Source of the DNA: Planctomycetota bacterium | Lineage (GTDB): Bacteria > Planctomycetota > Planctomycetia > Pirellulales > UBA1268 | DNA: 64,000 nucleotides | Assembly: GCA_003669585.1 (NCBI GenBank) | Contig: QWOQ01000017.1 | Span: 414,259-478,258, forward strand | Direction: 5' to 3' | Shown here: positions 17,194-26,986 of the stretch, piece by piece | Position numbering within the stretch: position 1 is the stretch's first letter | Layout of the letters: each line of letters starts with the position of its first letter | Notes under the pieces: model-generated | Seen by the model: only the letters and a program-made list of their open reading frames with translations | What the model was told of the DNA's origin: nothing | Database searches by the model: none | Program-made: the position numbers and the translations under genes

Positions 17194-18183
17194 TTACCGA
17201 AGCGATGTGAAAGTTCGTTCGGTCGCTTCCATCACAGAGCATTGCGGCTGGTAACCAAGTACAGAACGTGCACGCGCAATTGAGAAAAAATGATCCGTCG
17301 ACATTTCCGATGCCAGAAATCTGGTCAACGGTGGATCCGATCGCAACCCCAACAAAGACCAGACACCTTCGATTGCAAAAGCGGCCCCGCGTGCCACACC
17401 AGTTGGAAGCGAACGGGTCACCGGAGGAAGCCGGTGCAGCGATAAGACGTGATCAATCCATTTCCAAAGAAGCGTTGGATCATCCTGACTGATAAAAAAT
17501 GCCTTTCCGCCGATTGTTTTTACGTGAGTCTGTGCGGTGCGCCAGGCTGCCAGATGCGCCGCAACGCAGTCGTCGATAAATGTCAGATCGACTCGGTTTG
17601 TGCCATTTCCAACCCGCACCAACCGGCCTGCTTTTGCTCGCTTGAGAATCGTCGGAACAAGATTTGTGTCACCAGGCCCAAAGATAAGATGCGGTCGTAT
17701 CGCAGCGGTTGTGAGCTCCGAGCCATTGGCCTGCAACACTTCCCGCTCTGCAACAGCCTTGGTGGCGGGGTAATGCGCGTTGTAGTGCCGTGGATAGGGA
17801 TACGTTTCATCGACTCCACGCAGATGGCTGCCGTCAGCAATCACCGCGGGCGAACTCGTGTAGATCAGCACGGGCACTCGCGCCGCACGACATGCAGCAA
17901 TACAATGCCGAGTCGCAAGAATATTACCCCTAAGAAATTCTTCGTAGCGGCCCCACATCGCAACGTGCGCCGCGGTGTGAAAGACGACGGCAGCATCAGC
18001 GCAGAGTGTTGCCAGGGCTTCCGGTGTGGTGGCCAGATCGTGCTGCACCGTCTGCACGCCCAAGGCCTTCAGGGCCGGAGCCTCTCGACGTCCAATCGCA
18101 ACGACCGAATGTCCTTCGCGCACAAGCGCGCTGCAAAGGGCGCTGCCCACAAATCCACCACCACCGGTGACAACGCATTTCAT
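17194..18183 (-). CDS. oleD: OleD: NAD(P)H-dependent 2-alkyl-3-oxoalkanoate reductase
   Basis: A 329-residue short-chain dehydrogenase of the 3-beta-hydroxysteroid dehydrogenase type. The start at 18183 (MKCVVTGGGGFVGSALC) gives the Rossmann glycine motif at the N-terminus. The catalytic dyad is in HYNAHYPATKAVAE (YxxxK), and Ser/Thr residues are in YTSSPAVIADG. In olefin synthesis OleD reduces the 2-alkyl-3-ketoacid made by OleA to the hydroxyacid. Its ATG overlaps the oleBC stop as ATGA, so the two are translationally coupled. Function rests strongly on this operon context; alone it could be any sterol-dehydrogenase-like reductase. Confidence 0.86.
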   Translation of the reverse strand: MKCVVTGGGGFVGSALCSALVREGHSVVAIGRREAPALKALGVQTVQHDLATTPEALATLCADAAVVFHTAAHVAMWGRYEEFLRGNILATRHCIAACRAARVPVLIYTSSPAVIADGSHLRGVDETYPYPRHYNAHYPATKAVAEREVLQANGSELTTAAIRPHLIFGPGDTNLVPTILKRAKAGRLVRVGNGTNRVDLTFIDDCVAAHLAAWRTAQTHVKTIGGKAFFISQDDPTLLWKWIDHVLSLHRLPPVTRSLPTGVARGAAFAIEGVWSLLGLRSDPPLTRFLASEMSTDHFFSIARARSVLGYQPQCSVMEATERTFTSLR

Positions 18184-20810
18184 CCAGCCGACTCCGAAGG
18201 AGTATCCTGAACGTAGATCGCCTGCTGGGTTTCTGCCCACAGTGAAAGCGAGTCGCGAAAAATCTTTGCATTGTGACGGACATCGACTGGGAACGAACGG
18301 TGGAAGAAAAACTTTGTAATCCCCGCCGTAATGGGATCACCCCGTCCGATCGCGCGCAGGGCTTCTGCAAAATCACGCTTGGCGGCTTTGTTCTTTGGCC
18401 AGACGTGCGGAAAGGGTTCAACGACAAGCGCCGGTTCTTTCCCAGCTGATATTTTCATGAGCGCCGTGCGTCGGACGTGCGGGTGGGCATTGAAAATAGT
18501 TTCCACCGGAACGCTGTACAGCGTGCCTCGTGGAGTGGTCAACGCATCGGAGCGTCGTCCACAAAAATAAAGATGTCCCGCATGGTCGAGATAGCCACAG
18601 TCGCCCATGCGGTGCCAGATGCGATCCCCATCGATCACCTTGCTGGCACGATTACTCTCGTCACGATTGATGTAGGTTTTGCTCACGTTGCCACCGCTCA
18701 CCACAATGTCGCCAACGACCAGTGGTGGATAGATCGAAAGCTCGGAAAACTGTTGGCACGGCGGCTGGCTGGGAACCGCGATGACAATCTGAACTCCACT
18801 GACCGGTTTCCCAACGAGCGTGCCTTGCTCGCCGCTTGTCGCCGGCACAGGCACGATGCCAGTGAGATCGGTTCCGGAAATGAGGGTGACGGGCAATGCC
18901 TCGGTGGCACCATAGGGTGTGAAGGTTTCTCCGGCAGGCATCACCGCTCGCAAGAGTTCGACCGTTTGAATCGGCACCGGAGCGCCGGCCATGAATACGC
19001 GTTTGAGAGACGGCAACGATGCCCCGCTGCTGCGGCAATATTCGCCGATTTTCGTCCAGAGCGTGGGCGACCCAAAGGAACTTTGAATTCCCAAATCGTT
19101 CAGAATTCTGGTGATGTGATCGGGGCGTATCGACAGTGGTCGTCCTGGATTCATCGGTGGAAAAACACTTCCCACGCCGAGCGCCACAGTAAAGAGACTA
19201 AACACAGGAAGCAGCGGACAATCTTGTTCTGTGGCTCGAAAGCCAAACTGCTCAGAAAATATCTTCAACTGTTCTTCCACCATCTGATTGGTGAAGACCA
19301 CTCCTTTTGGCACGCCAGTCGCCCCTGACGTAAAGGCGATAACAGCCTCGTCATCGGGATGGCGCAGCACTTCGGGGGGTGGCGTGAGTGGAAAACGCTT
19401 GAGGTTCCAGAGCGTTGTAACCCCCGGCACAAAGAGCGGTGTTGCCACAATTCGAAATTTCATCGCCGCAAACATCGCTCGCGCCTTGAATCGCAGCAGG
19501 TGCGCGCGGGGCACTCCCAGAAATCCACTCGGCTCGGCATCTTTCATGCACTTGAGAATATTGGCAACGCCAATGCCTGGATCGATGAAAACCGGTACTG
19601 CTCCACGGCCCATCACGGCATAGCTCAGCGCAAGAAATTCCACGCCGGGTTGCACCAATACGATCACGCGGTCGTACGGGGAAAGTCCGTAAGCGGTCAA
19701 TCCGCGCTCATAGCGAGTGATCAGCGTGGAAAGCGATTCGAACGTGGTCGACTTATAGTGTGGCCGATCACCGGGCTTTTTAAACGTCGCAAGCGTAACA
19801 GCCGGCGCGCGAGGCACGGCGACACTCGCCTCGCGAAATGAACCATACAGTCCGCGCGACGCGGGTTGTTCGTGCCCTGCATCTGCCGATGCAACTGAAA
19901 AACGATGCGGCGCGGAAGCCAGCGGCTTGCTCGTCGAAGAGAAAAATTCACGCACGGTAGCAATCGCCAGTTCGGGCGCATCTTCGAGCACCAGATGCGA
20001 GGCTCGTGGAATCTCCAGAATCCGTGCGTGCGGAAAATGGGAGGCAATTTTACTCAGCATTTCAAGGTGAAAACACGGATCGCGCAAGCCCCAGATGATT
20101 TGCACTGGCACCGCCCGAAGATCTGGAAACTGCGCCTCAATTTCGAGCATGCTGGCATAGCTTGGATGCTTTTTGTCAAACGGGATGTCCTGAACAAAAT
20201 CCCAGATCGCAGTACGACGTGCGATGGTTTGATAGGGCGCGTAGTAGCCCTCTTTGATCGCACGAGGCAGCGATCGCACAACGCCGAAATCGGTTGTGAG
20301 TTTCAGAAAACGCATTGTCGTTTTCGTCAGAAATTTCCCGATGATCGGACGTGCGGCCCGACGAATGATCTTGGGCAGGCTCTCTATTTCGGTGAGCGTG
20401 GTATTGAAGTAGACCATTCGCTCTATCGATTTGATGCTACGCACCGCTAAGCCGGTTCCGATGGGGCCACCCCAATCGTGCATCACGAGTGAATACCGAT
20501 TGACTCCAAGCTGACGCAAAAGATCCTCGACCTGATCGATTCTCTCAGTGGCTCGATAGTGGCGATTGGATGGATGATCGGAGAGACCGCAGCCTATGTA
20601 GTCTGGGGCAATCACACGAAAGTCGCGGCGCAAGTCGCGGATCAGCTCTCGGAAATAGAAACTCCAAGTGGGATTTCCATGGAGGCAGACGATTACCGGA
20701 GGAGTGCCGTGGGTTGGACCTTCGTCCACGTAGTGCATCTGGTAACCACCGATGGTTACGAAGTTCCGCTGGAACGGGAAGACCTTCTCAAGTGAGAATC
20801 CCGAAAGCAC
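18180..20810 (-). CDS. oleBC: OleBC fusion: beta-lactone decarboxylase + beta-lactone synthetase
   Basis: An 876-residue two-enzyme fusion. Residues about 1-300 are an alpha/beta hydrolase related to haloalkane dehalogenases, with VCLHGNPTWSFYFRELI, the nucleophile Asp in VMHDWGGPIG and a C-terminal PRASHLVLEDAPE His region; this corresponds to OleB. After a linker, residues about 330-876 are an adenylate-forming enzyme with AFTSGATGVPKGVVFT (P-loop) and TPYGATEALPV, which corresponds to OleC. OleC converts the hydroxyacid to a beta-lactone and OleB decarboxylates it to a cis-olefin. Fused oleBC genes are known in some actinobacteria. A GTG at 20810 with AGGTG upstream is preferred; a TTG at 20843 would overlap oleA by 11 nt. 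Confidence 0.88.
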   Translation of the reverse strand: MLSGFSLEKVFPFQRNFVTIGGYQMHYVDEGPTHGTPPVIVCLHGNPTWSFYFRELIRDLRRDFRVIAPDYIGCGLSDHPSNRHYRATERIDQVEDLLRQLGVNRYSLVMHDWGGPIGTGLAVRSIKSIERMVYFNTTLTEIESLPKIIRRAARPIIGKFLTKTTMRFLKLTTDFGVVRSLPRAIKEGYYAPYQTIARRTAIWDFVQDIPFDKKHPSYASMLEIEAQFPDLRAVPVQIIWGLRDPCFHLEMLSKIASHFPHARILEIPRASHLVLEDAPELAIATVREFFSSTSKPLASAPHRFSVASADAGHEQPASRGLYGSFREASVAVPRAPAVTLATFKKPGDRPHYKSTTFESLSTLITRYERGLTAYGLSPYDRVIVLVQPGVEFLALSYAVMGRGAVPVFIDPGIGVANILKCMKDAEPSGFLGVPRAHLLRFKARAMFAAMKFRIVATPLFVPGVTTLWNLKRFPLTPPPEVLRHPDDEAVIAFTSGATGVPKGVVFTNQMVEEQLKIFSEQFGFRATEQDCPLLPVFSLFTVALGVGSVFPPMNPGRPLSIRPDHITRILNDLGIQSSFGSPTLWTKIGEYCRSSGASLPSLKRVFMAGAPVPIQTVELLRAVMPAGETFTPYGATEALPVTLISGTDLTGIVPVPATSGEQGTLVGKPVSGVQIVIAVPSQPPCQQFSELSIYPPLVVGDIVVSGGNVSKTYINRDESNRASKVIDGDRIWHRMGDCGYLDHAGHLYFCGRRSDALTTPRGTLYSVPVETIFNAHPHVRRTALMKISAGKEPALVVEPFPHVWPKNKAAKRDFAEALRAIGRGDPITAGITKFFFHRSFPVDVRHNAKIFRDSLSLWAETQQAIYVQDTPSESAG

Positions 20811-20832
20811 GGTTGAACACCTGAAAAAGCAG

Positions 20833-21894
20833 TTACCACTCAAGCCCGATGAACCGGGAGTTCAGGCCACTCCCGAACGCGGTGAGAAGCACCTTCTGAC
20901 CGTGCTGAATCTTCTTCTCTTCACAGCCAATGGCAAGCGCCGCTGGAACAGCGGCTGAAACCATGTTGCCGTACTTTTGATAGATCGTAAATTCTTTTGC
21001 GAAGTCGAGCCCCATTTCCCGATAAAAGCCTTCGTTCACCTGTCGGCCAACCTGGTGACAAAACACATGGTCGACGCTCTCTTTCGTCCAGCCAAGCGTT
21101 TCAGAGGCGTCGAGAAAGGTTCGGCCGCCAAGTTTGGCAGCCGCCGCCATCAGCGCCGATGAATCAGAAGTCATGATCGGTGCGATCTCTTCCCCCTGCC
21201 CGACGCTGAAGTCTCCGTTGCCAATACAGAGCATGTGATGCTGCGTTGCAGACCGTGCAACGCCGCCAAGAATTCGATGTTTCGATGTTGAAATGCTTTC
21301 ATGGCAAAGCACTGCGGCCGCCGCTCCGCATCCGAGCGTTAACGTGGGAAGCATTTGGAGAAGTTGCTCGCGGGAAATCTCTGGATTGCGAAGCAGTTCA
21401 GCAAGTGTGGTGTGAACGACTTTCGAAATGTTTTCACCCGAGCAGATTAATCCGGCTTTGATGGTGCCGGCCTCGATCAAGTGGCTCATCATGATCAGGC
21501 CATCGCTAAAACCAATGCAGGCATTCGTGATATCCAGCGCCAGCGAACTCTCGGGAACGCCCAGATTGTTGTGAACGAGGCAGGCTGTTGCCGGTTCAAA
21601 AAAATCTCGTGACACCGAACAATTGATCACCGCCCCAAGCTGATCGGCCGTGAGGCCAGATTTTTCAAGCGCCTCCCGCGAGGCGATCGTTGCAACCGAA
21701 CTCGGCGTGACCGAGGTATCCCACATAAAACGGGTTTTGACAGCGCTTACTCGCTCAAGCGTTCCAAAGGGGACACGCAGCCGTTCATAGACAGGAGTCA
21801 ATCGACTCTCGATCTCGGTTGAACTTAATGCGGTCGTTGGAAAATGGACTCCCAGTGACTCGAGGCAGACATGTTTAAAACGAAACGAAATCAT
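20833..21894 (-). CDS. oleA: OleA: thiolase-superfamily acyl-CoA condensing enzyme
   Basis: A 353-residue protein of the KAS III/thiolase superfamily. The catalytic Cys is in ITNACIGFSDG, the His in VDHVFCHQVGRQV and the Asn in YQKYGNMVSAAVPAAL, giving the Cys-His-Asn triad of OleA and FabH. OleA joins two fatty acyl-CoAs head to head (non-decarboxylative Claisen) to start hydrocarbon synthesis. It is the first gene of a minus-strand oleA-oleBC-oleD unit, 22 nt ahead of the oleBC GTG. FabH is the main alternative, but the neighbours decide for OleA. Confidence 0.88.
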   Translation of the reverse strand: MISFRFKHVCLESLGVHFPTTALSSTEIESRLTPVYERLRVPFGTLERVSAVKTRFMWDTSVTPSSVATIASREALEKSGLTADQLGAVINCSVSRDFFEPATACLVHNNLGVPESSLALDITNACIGFSDGLIMMSHLIEAGTIKAGLICSGENISKVVHTTLAELLRNPEISREQLLQMLPTLTLGCGAAAAVLCHESISTSKHRILGGVARSATQHHMLCIGNGDFSVGQGEEIAPIMTSDSSALMAAAAKLGGRTFLDASETLGWTKESVDHVFCHQVGRQVNEGFYREMGLDFAKEFTIYQKYGNMVSAAVPAALAIGCEEKKIQHGQKVLLTAFGSGLNSRFIGLEW

Positions 21895-22384
21895 CCACGA
21901 CTCCCACGGGAAATATTGAAGTTGTGACTCTATAAAAATCTGAGCATTTGTCTAGGTCTTCCGCGGAGTGTTCGAAGAGCGTTTTCAACTTCAAAAAAAC
22001 TGTTCACGCGATATTTGTCTAAAATACGAGTGATGGAGCACCTACGATGCGAGTATGATTTTTTTAAATTGAATTGCTCGCAGCGACCATCCAGCCATTT
22101 CGACGTTTTCACAAAAAAATGCGCGAAGAGCTTTGGATCTTTACGAGCAAGGATTTTTCCAGAGCACTTCGGGCGTATAAAAGTTCTTTTTGCGCAGGCT
22201 CTTGTTTGCTTTGAATGCCACAATACAGCAAGAGCCTGTGGATGCGGTCGGGGAACTCAATCGACGACTTTACCCTCCAGCCCGCCAGCTTGCTCTGTCA
22301 GCTTGGAAGTGGCTTCGATTCGTGCCTATAGTGTCGGCCCGGAGAGAGACAAAGCCCCGAGTTTCAGCCAGAAAAAGACTTCCC
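21895..22384. other. Divergent intergenic region between oleA and sucC
   Basis: About 490 nt without a credible gene. It must hold the promoters of two divergent units. A good sigma-70-like promoter for sucC is listed separately. The 97-aa minus ORF and the plus ORFs here have no ribosome site or recognisable sequence. A, T-rich tracts lie around 21930-22075. Confidence 0.5.
22303..22332 (+). promoter_or_regulatory. Candidate sigma-70-type promoter of sucCD
   Basis: TTGGAA (-35) and TATAGT (-10) are separated by 18 nt and lie 53 nt before the sucC ATG. Confidence 0.5.
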
Positions 22385-23575
22385 ATGAAAATTCACGAAT
22401 ATCAGGCAAAAGATCTCCTGCGGGCCGCTGGTGTACCGGTGCTTGCCGGCAGGGTTGTGCAAACGCCACAGGAAGCTGTGGCAGCCTACAAAGAACTTGG
22501 CACGTCGGTGTGTGCGATAAAGGCTCAAATCCATGCCGGCGGACGAGGCAAAGGGACGATCAAGGGATCGAGCCAGCACGGCGTTGAGTTGGCCAAGAAC
22601 GCAGACGATGCCGCTCGAATTGCAACGGGGTTGTTGGGCAATACGCTTGTCACAATTCAAACCGGCCCCGAGGGGCAAGTGGTGCGAAAAGTCTTTGTTG
22701 AAAGTGGCTGCGCAATTGATCGAGAGCTTTATTGTGCCGTTCTTGTTGATCGACGCGTCGGATCACCCGTTCTTATTGCCAGCACCGCAGGCGGCGTAGA
22801 CATCGAACAGGTTGCTGAAAAGACACCAGAACTGATCGTGAGCGAGCCGTTTGATCCCGATCGAGGTTTGGCTTCGTTTCAGACTCGCGTGCTTGCCTCG
22901 AAACTACTCTTGCCTGCATCCACGTGGCGAAACGCGGATGCATTTTTTCGGAAGCTCTGCCACGCCTTTGTTTCACTCGACGCTTCTTTGCTTGAAATCA
23001 ATCCACTCGTGCTGACCAAAGAAGGGGAATTTATTGCGCTCGATGCCAAGATGACGTTTGATGACAGCGCTTTGTTTCGGCATAAGAATATCGCGTCTCT
23101 CCGAGATGAGGCTGAAGAAGAACCAGCAGAAACGCTTGCTTCCGCAGCCGGACTCTCCTACGTGAAGCTCTCGGGAAACATTGGCTGTTTGGTCAACGGT
23201 GCCGGATTGGCCATGAGCACGATGGATCTTGTGAAGTATCACGGCGGCGAACCTGCCAACTTTCTGGACGTCGGCGGTGGTGCCAATGTCGAACAGGTTA
23301 CAGAAGCCTTTAAAATCATTCTTTCCGATAAACACGTGAAGGCGATCCTCGTTAATATTTTTGGTGGCATCATGCGATGCACGACCATTGCCACGGCGGT
23401 CGTCGAAGCGTCTCGATCGATTGGTTTTACCGTGCCGCTTGTCGTAAGACTCGAAGGCACAGAGGTTGAAGAAGGCAAAAAAATTCTTGCCAACAGTGGC
23501 ACGAGCATTATCACTGCGGATGGGTTGACCGATGCCGCCAAGAAAGTTGTCGCGGCCGCAAAGGCTGTAGTTTGA
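22385..23575 (+). CDS. sucC: Succinyl-CoA synthetase beta subunit
   Basis: A 396-residue ATP-grasp protein. It begins [19 protein letters not shown], the standard SucC start; the ORF track adds 65 unlikely residues. It has IHAGGRGKG near residue 45 for nucleotide binding, LEINPLV around 205 and the C-terminal CoA-ligase domain with [15 protein letters not shown] and [13 protein letters not shown]. The beta subunit grasps ADP or GDP and the phosphohistidine loop of the alpha subunit in the TCA cycle step between succinyl-CoA and succinate. Length fits the family (about 390). The paired sucD follows after 38 nt. Confidence 0.95.
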   Translation: MKIHEYQAKDLLRAAGVPVLAGRVVQTPQEAVAAYKELGTSVCAIKAQIHAGGRGKGTIKGSSQHGVELAKNADDAARIATGLLGNTLVTIQTGPEGQVVRKVFVESGCAIDRELYCAVLVDRRVGSPVLIASTAGGVDIEQVAEKTPELIVSEPFDPDRGLASFQTRVLASKLLLPASTWRNADAFFRKLCHAFVSLDASLLEINPLVLTKEGEFIALDAKMTFDDSALFRHKNIASLRDEAEEEPAETLASAAGLSYVKLSGNIGCLVNGAGLAMSTMDLVKYHGGEPANFLDVGGGANVEQVTEAFKIILSDKHVKAILVNIFGGIMRCTTIATAVVEASRSIGFTVPLVVRLEGTEVEEGKKILANSGTSIITADGLTDAAKKVVAAAKAVV

Positions 23576-23613
23576 GTGTTTTCCAAACCGTTTTCCTATA
23601 TTTTTGAGTAAGT

Positions 23614-24495
23614 ATGAGCATTTTGGTCAATCGTGATACACGCGTTATCTGTCAGGGAATCACTGGCAAAGTCGGCGAATTCCACACCCGAGGTTGTCTT
23701 GAATACGGCACTCGCATGGTTGGTGGCGTCACGCCTGGCAAAGGCGGGGAGAGCGTTGCTGAGTTGCCGGTGTTCGATACGGTTTTAGAAGCAGTGACGG
23801 CCACCGGTGCTAATGCCACCATGATCTTCGTGCCACCTGCTTTTGCCGCCGATGCGATTCTTGAAGCAGTGAATGCTGGAATTGAACTTGTGGTTGCGAT
23901 AACCGAGGGAATCCCTGTGCTCGACATGGCGCGCGTGATGCCAGTCGTGCATGCCTCAAAGAGTCGTTTGATCGGGCCAAACTGTCCCGGAATTATTACG
24001 CCTGCTGAATGCAAAATTGGAATCATGCCAGGCTATATTCACGCACCCGGACACGTTGGTGTTATGAGTCGCTCGGGCACACTGACCTATGAAGCCGTGT
24101 GGCAATTAACACAGCTTGGACATGGGCAAAGCACATGTGTAGGACTCGGTGGTGATCCGCTGGTGGGTACGAGCTTCGTCGATCTTCTTCAAATGTTTGA
24201 AGAAGATCCTGAGACGCATGCCATTTTGATGATGGGCGAAATCGGCGGAAGCGCTGAAGAAGAAGCAGCCGCATTTGTGAAGGATCATGTCACGAAGCCG
24301 GTCGCGGCTTTTATCGCAGGCCGGACGGCACCACCTGGAAAGCGCATGGGCCATGCAGGCGCGATCATCTCGGGTGGCAAAGGCACGGCAGAGGCTAAGC
24401 TCGATGCGCTACGCAGTGCTGGCATTGAGATTGCCGAAAGCCCCGCCGACATGGCGATTGCTCTGGCCAAAGCACTTGGAAAGCGGCGCAAGTGA
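23614..24495 (+). CDS. sucD: Succinyl-CoA synthetase alpha subunit
   Basis: A 293-residue protein, the family's usual length. The N-terminal CoA-binding Rossmann domain has [13 protein letters not shown] and [14 protein letters not shown]. The ligase domain has [10 protein letters not shown] and the active-site phosphohistidine in [14 protein letters not shown]. With SucC it forms the succinyl-CoA ligase of the TCA cycle. It is cotranscribed with sucC, and the next gene (ABC-F) starts 125 nt later. Confidence 0.95.
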   Translation: MSILVNRDTRVICQGITGKVGEFHTRGCLEYGTRMVGGVTPGKGGESVAELPVFDTVLEAVTATGANATMIFVPPAFAADAILEAVNAGIELVVAITEGIPVLDMARVMPVVHASKSRLIGPNCPGIITPAECKIGIMPGYIHAPGHVGVMSRSGTLTYEAVWQLTQLGHGQSTCVGLGGDPLVGTSFVDLLQMFEEDPETHAILMMGEIGGSAEEEAAAFVKDHVTKPVAAFIAGRTAPPGKRMGHAGAIISGGKGTAEAKLDALRSAGIEIAESPADMAIALAKALGKRRK

Positions 24496-24620
24496 TTGGG
24501 TGCGATCTGGATGAGTGTGCCGCTTTCAAGGTTGATGCTTTCGTTGCCGAGTTTTTTTGTTATCGCTTTTGAGTTGTTTCTTGTTCCGACGATTCCTGTT
24601 GAGTAAGTGAACGATTTTTC

Positions 24621-26426
24621 ATGCCACTAGTTACTTTTCGAGACGTGCATTTAAGGTTTCGCGGTCCGGCGCTCTTGGATGGAGTGAGCTGTCATATTGA
24701 ATCTGGCCAGCGAATAGGCCTTCTCGGTCGAAATGGTGCTGGAAAAACGTCGCTGATGCGCATTCTCTCGGGTGCTGTGCGGCCGGATCAAGGCGAAGTA
24801 ACGATTGCACCACGAGCAACGGTGGCGCTCCTTCAGCAGGATGTTCCACAGGATCTCACAGGTATCGTTCGTGATATTGTGGCCCTTGGTTTCCCAGACG
24901 ATTCGCACGAGGCTCAGGAGTCCCAGTGGAAACGGGAGAATGCGGTCGATCAAATTCTGTCGCGTATGAATCTTGACGGTGAACTGGCTTTTGAAACGCT
25001 CTCCAGCGGCATGAAGCGTCGAGCATTATTGGCACGCGCGCTTGTTGGGTCTCCAGATCTTCTCTTGCTCGACGAACCGACGAATCATTTAGACATTGAT
25101 GCAGTGACATGGCTCGAAGAGTTTTTGGGCCGTTGGGACGGAACGCTCATGTTCGTCACGCACGATCGTATGTTTCTGCGGGCGCTCGCCAGTCGTATTT
25201 TAGAAATCGACCGCGGTAGAATCTTCGATTGGTCGTGCGATTACGACACATTTCTTCTGCGCAAAGAAGGGGCACTTGCTGCCGAGGAAAAACAAAACGC
25301 CCTCTTTGACAAAAAGTTAGCACAGGAAGAAATTTGGATTCGCACCGGTATCAAAGCTCGTCGTACGAGAAATGAAGGGCGAGTGCGAGCCTTGGAACAG
25401 ATGCGAACGGTGCGGGGTGACCGACGAAATGCAGATGGAAAAGTACAACTGCAAATTCAGGAAGCGCAGCGCAGCGGCGCGCTCGTCGCGGCCGTGGAAA
25501 AAGTCTCTTTTCAGTATGAATCCCGCACGATCCTGCGAGATTTTTCAACCACAGTGATGCGTGGCGACAAAATAGGCATCATTGGTCCCAATGGCGCGGG
25601 GAAGACAACGCTTCTGAGAATTCTTCTCGGAAAACTTGCACCGACCGAAGGAAAAGTGCGATTGGGAACCAACCTTCAAATTGCGTACTTCGATCAATTG
25701 CGAGAACAACTAGATGACGACAAAAGCGCTTTAGAGAATGTCGGCGATGGTTACCAGACAATCTCTTTTGGGGATCAGACTCGGCACATCATCGGTTATA
25801 TGCAGGACTTCCTCTTCAGCCCAGAACGAGCACGGACCCTCGTTCGATTTCTCTCGGGCGGTGAACGCAATCGTGTCTTACTCGCCCGCCTCTTTGCGAA
25901 GCCAGCCAATGTGATCGTACTTGATGAGCCGACGAATGACCTCGACTCCGAAACGCTCGAATTACTCGAAGAGCGACTCGTTGATTATTCCGGCACAGTG
26001 TTGCTGGTGAGTCACGACCGAGCGTTTCTCAACAACGTTGTTACAAGCACAATCGTCTTTGATCCGGATGGCGATTCAACGGTGAAGGAATACGTAGGCG
26101 GCTACGATGATTGGATTCGACAGCGATCAAAACAATTCACAGCAGCACTCTGTGAACAGGAAAAAACAAAGCAACCGGCATCGAATTCAACGGTAAGAAG
26201 GCCCAAACTTTCTTTTAAGGAGCAGCAGGAACTTGCTGCACTGCCCGCGGTCATTGAGAGGCTCGAAGTGGAAATCGCACAGATTCACGCCACCATGGCG
26301 CAACCAGATTTTTATCGACAGACCGGCGATGTGTTGGCTCGCGAGAAGTCGCGTCTTCAAAACGCTCAACTGCGATTGGCGGATGCATTTTCCCGCTGGG
26401 AATCGCTCGGCCAAGCGGATTCTTGA
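24621..26426 (+). CDS. ABC-F family ATPase (Uup-like)
   Basis: A 601-residue soluble protein with two ABC cassettes and no membrane segments. Walker A motifs are [12 protein letters not shown] and [12 protein letters not shown], signature motifs are [13 protein letters not shown] and [13 protein letters not shown], and Walker B ends are [11 protein letters not shown] and [11 protein letters not shown]. An about 80-residue linker rich in Arg/Glu joins the cassettes, and a C-terminal coiled-coil (about residues 530-595) follows, which is the Uup layout. ABC-F proteins act on the ribosome or on DNA intermediates, not in transport. A resistance role is possible but nothing nearby supports it. Confidence 0.9.
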   Translation: MPLVTFRDVHLRFRGPALLDGVSCHIESGQRIGLLGRNGAGKTSLMRILSGAVRPDQGEVTIAPRATVALLQQDVPQDLTGIVRDIVALGFPDDSHEAQESQWKRENAVDQILSRMNLDGELAFETLSSGMKRRALLARALVGSPDLLLLDEPTNHLDIDAVTWLEEFLGRWDGTLMFVTHDRMFLRALASRILEIDRGRIFDWSCDYDTFLLRKEGALAAEEKQNALFDKKLAQEEIWIRTGIKARRTRNEGRVRALEQMRTVRGDRRNADGKVQLQIQEAQRSGALVAAVEKVSFQYESRTILRDFSTTVMRGDKIGIIGPNGAGKTTLLRILLGKLAPTEGKVRLGTNLQIAYFDQLREQLDDDKSALENVGDGYQTISFGDQTRHIIGYMQDFLFSPERARTLVRFLSGGERNRVLLARLFAKPANVIVLDEPTNDLDSETLELLEERLVDYSGTVLLVSHDRAFLNNVVTSTIVFDPDGDSTVKEYVGGYDDWIRQRSKQFTAALCEQEKTKQPASNSTVRRPKLSFKEQQELAALPAVIERLEVEIAQIHATMAQPDFYRQTGDVLAREKSRLQNAQLRLADAFSRWESLGQADS

Positions 26427-26623
26427 AGACCAGCATCGGGGAAATTCCTCCGGGCATGATGAATCGTCAAACGAGGATTGCAAGAGTCGTGCCATCTCTG
26501 TGGCTTGCGCAAGGAGGAGACTTTCTATTGATGGGGCAAACAGTGCGGTGCCGATTTGCTTATTCGTGTGTATGAGTTTTCGCACTGGAACTATTCCAAA
26601 CCCTTCTGGAAAGGAGAACGTTG
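26427..26623. other. Intergenic stretch before the 61-aa gene
   Basis: About 200 nt with no gene seen. It ends with the AAGGAG ribosome site of the small exported protein. No clear promoter was recognised. Confidence 0.4.
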
Positions 26624-26809
26624 ATGCAGAAATTTCTGTTTGTATTTGCCATTGTTCTGAGTATGTCGATTGGCAGTATTGCTTCAGCAGCGCAGCAGTC
26701 GCGTGTTTCCCGTAGCGAAGCCGGAGCAGCCCGCAAGGGACCGGTTGCAAAGCTCATTGAGCTTGAGCGACGCAAAAACGATTGGCTACGCGAAAAAATG
26801 GGACGCTAG
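26624..26809 (+). CDS. Small exported basic peptide (unrecognised)
   Basis: A 61-residue protein with a clear signal peptide (MQKFLFVFAIVLSMSIGSIASA, cleavage likely after AxA), leaving a mature chain of about 39 residues rich in Arg and Lys that ends in KLIELERRKNDWLREKMGR, a probable amphipathic helix. A strong AAGGAG lies 7 nt before the ATG; the track's TTG three bases earlier is less likely. I do not recognise the family. The strong ribosome site and the hairpin about 55 nt after the stop support a real gene. Confidence 0.7.
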   Translation: MQKFLFVFAIVLSMSIGSIASAAQQSRVSRSEAGAARKGPVAKLIELERRKNDWLREKMGR

Positions 26810-26865
26810 AGTTTGCAAGAGTCTTCGGCGTGTGCCGTGCCCGCAAACACGTATGGCACAGTCGT

Positions 26866-26939
26866 ACCGTGACCGTTGATCAAAGTGGTAGTGAGTTCTT
26901 CGGACTGGAGAACTCACTACCACTTGAACTGTCACGGGT
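26866..26939. terminator. Large inverted repeat between convergent genes
   Basis: A perfect 17-bp stem, AAGTGGTAGTGAGTTCT with its exact complement at 26909-26925, closes on a 9-nt loop. Outside it a second pairing, ACCGTGAC with GTCACGGGT (one bulge), extends the structure to about 74 nt. It lies between the 61-aa gene and the aldehyde dehydrogenase gene, which converge on it. There is no T-run. A bidirectional terminator is the simplest reading; a mobile-repeat origin is also possible. Confidence 0.6.
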
Positions 26940-26986
26940 CCGCAGTCCGTTTGAGAAAGTGGTCACGTCACACGGTGTCGAGAGGC

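Noticed and set aside
21930-22223. 97-aa minus ORF in the oleA-sucC gap
   Set aside because: It lies in promoter space and has an unlikely Cys/Arg/Lys-rich sequence with no ribosome site.
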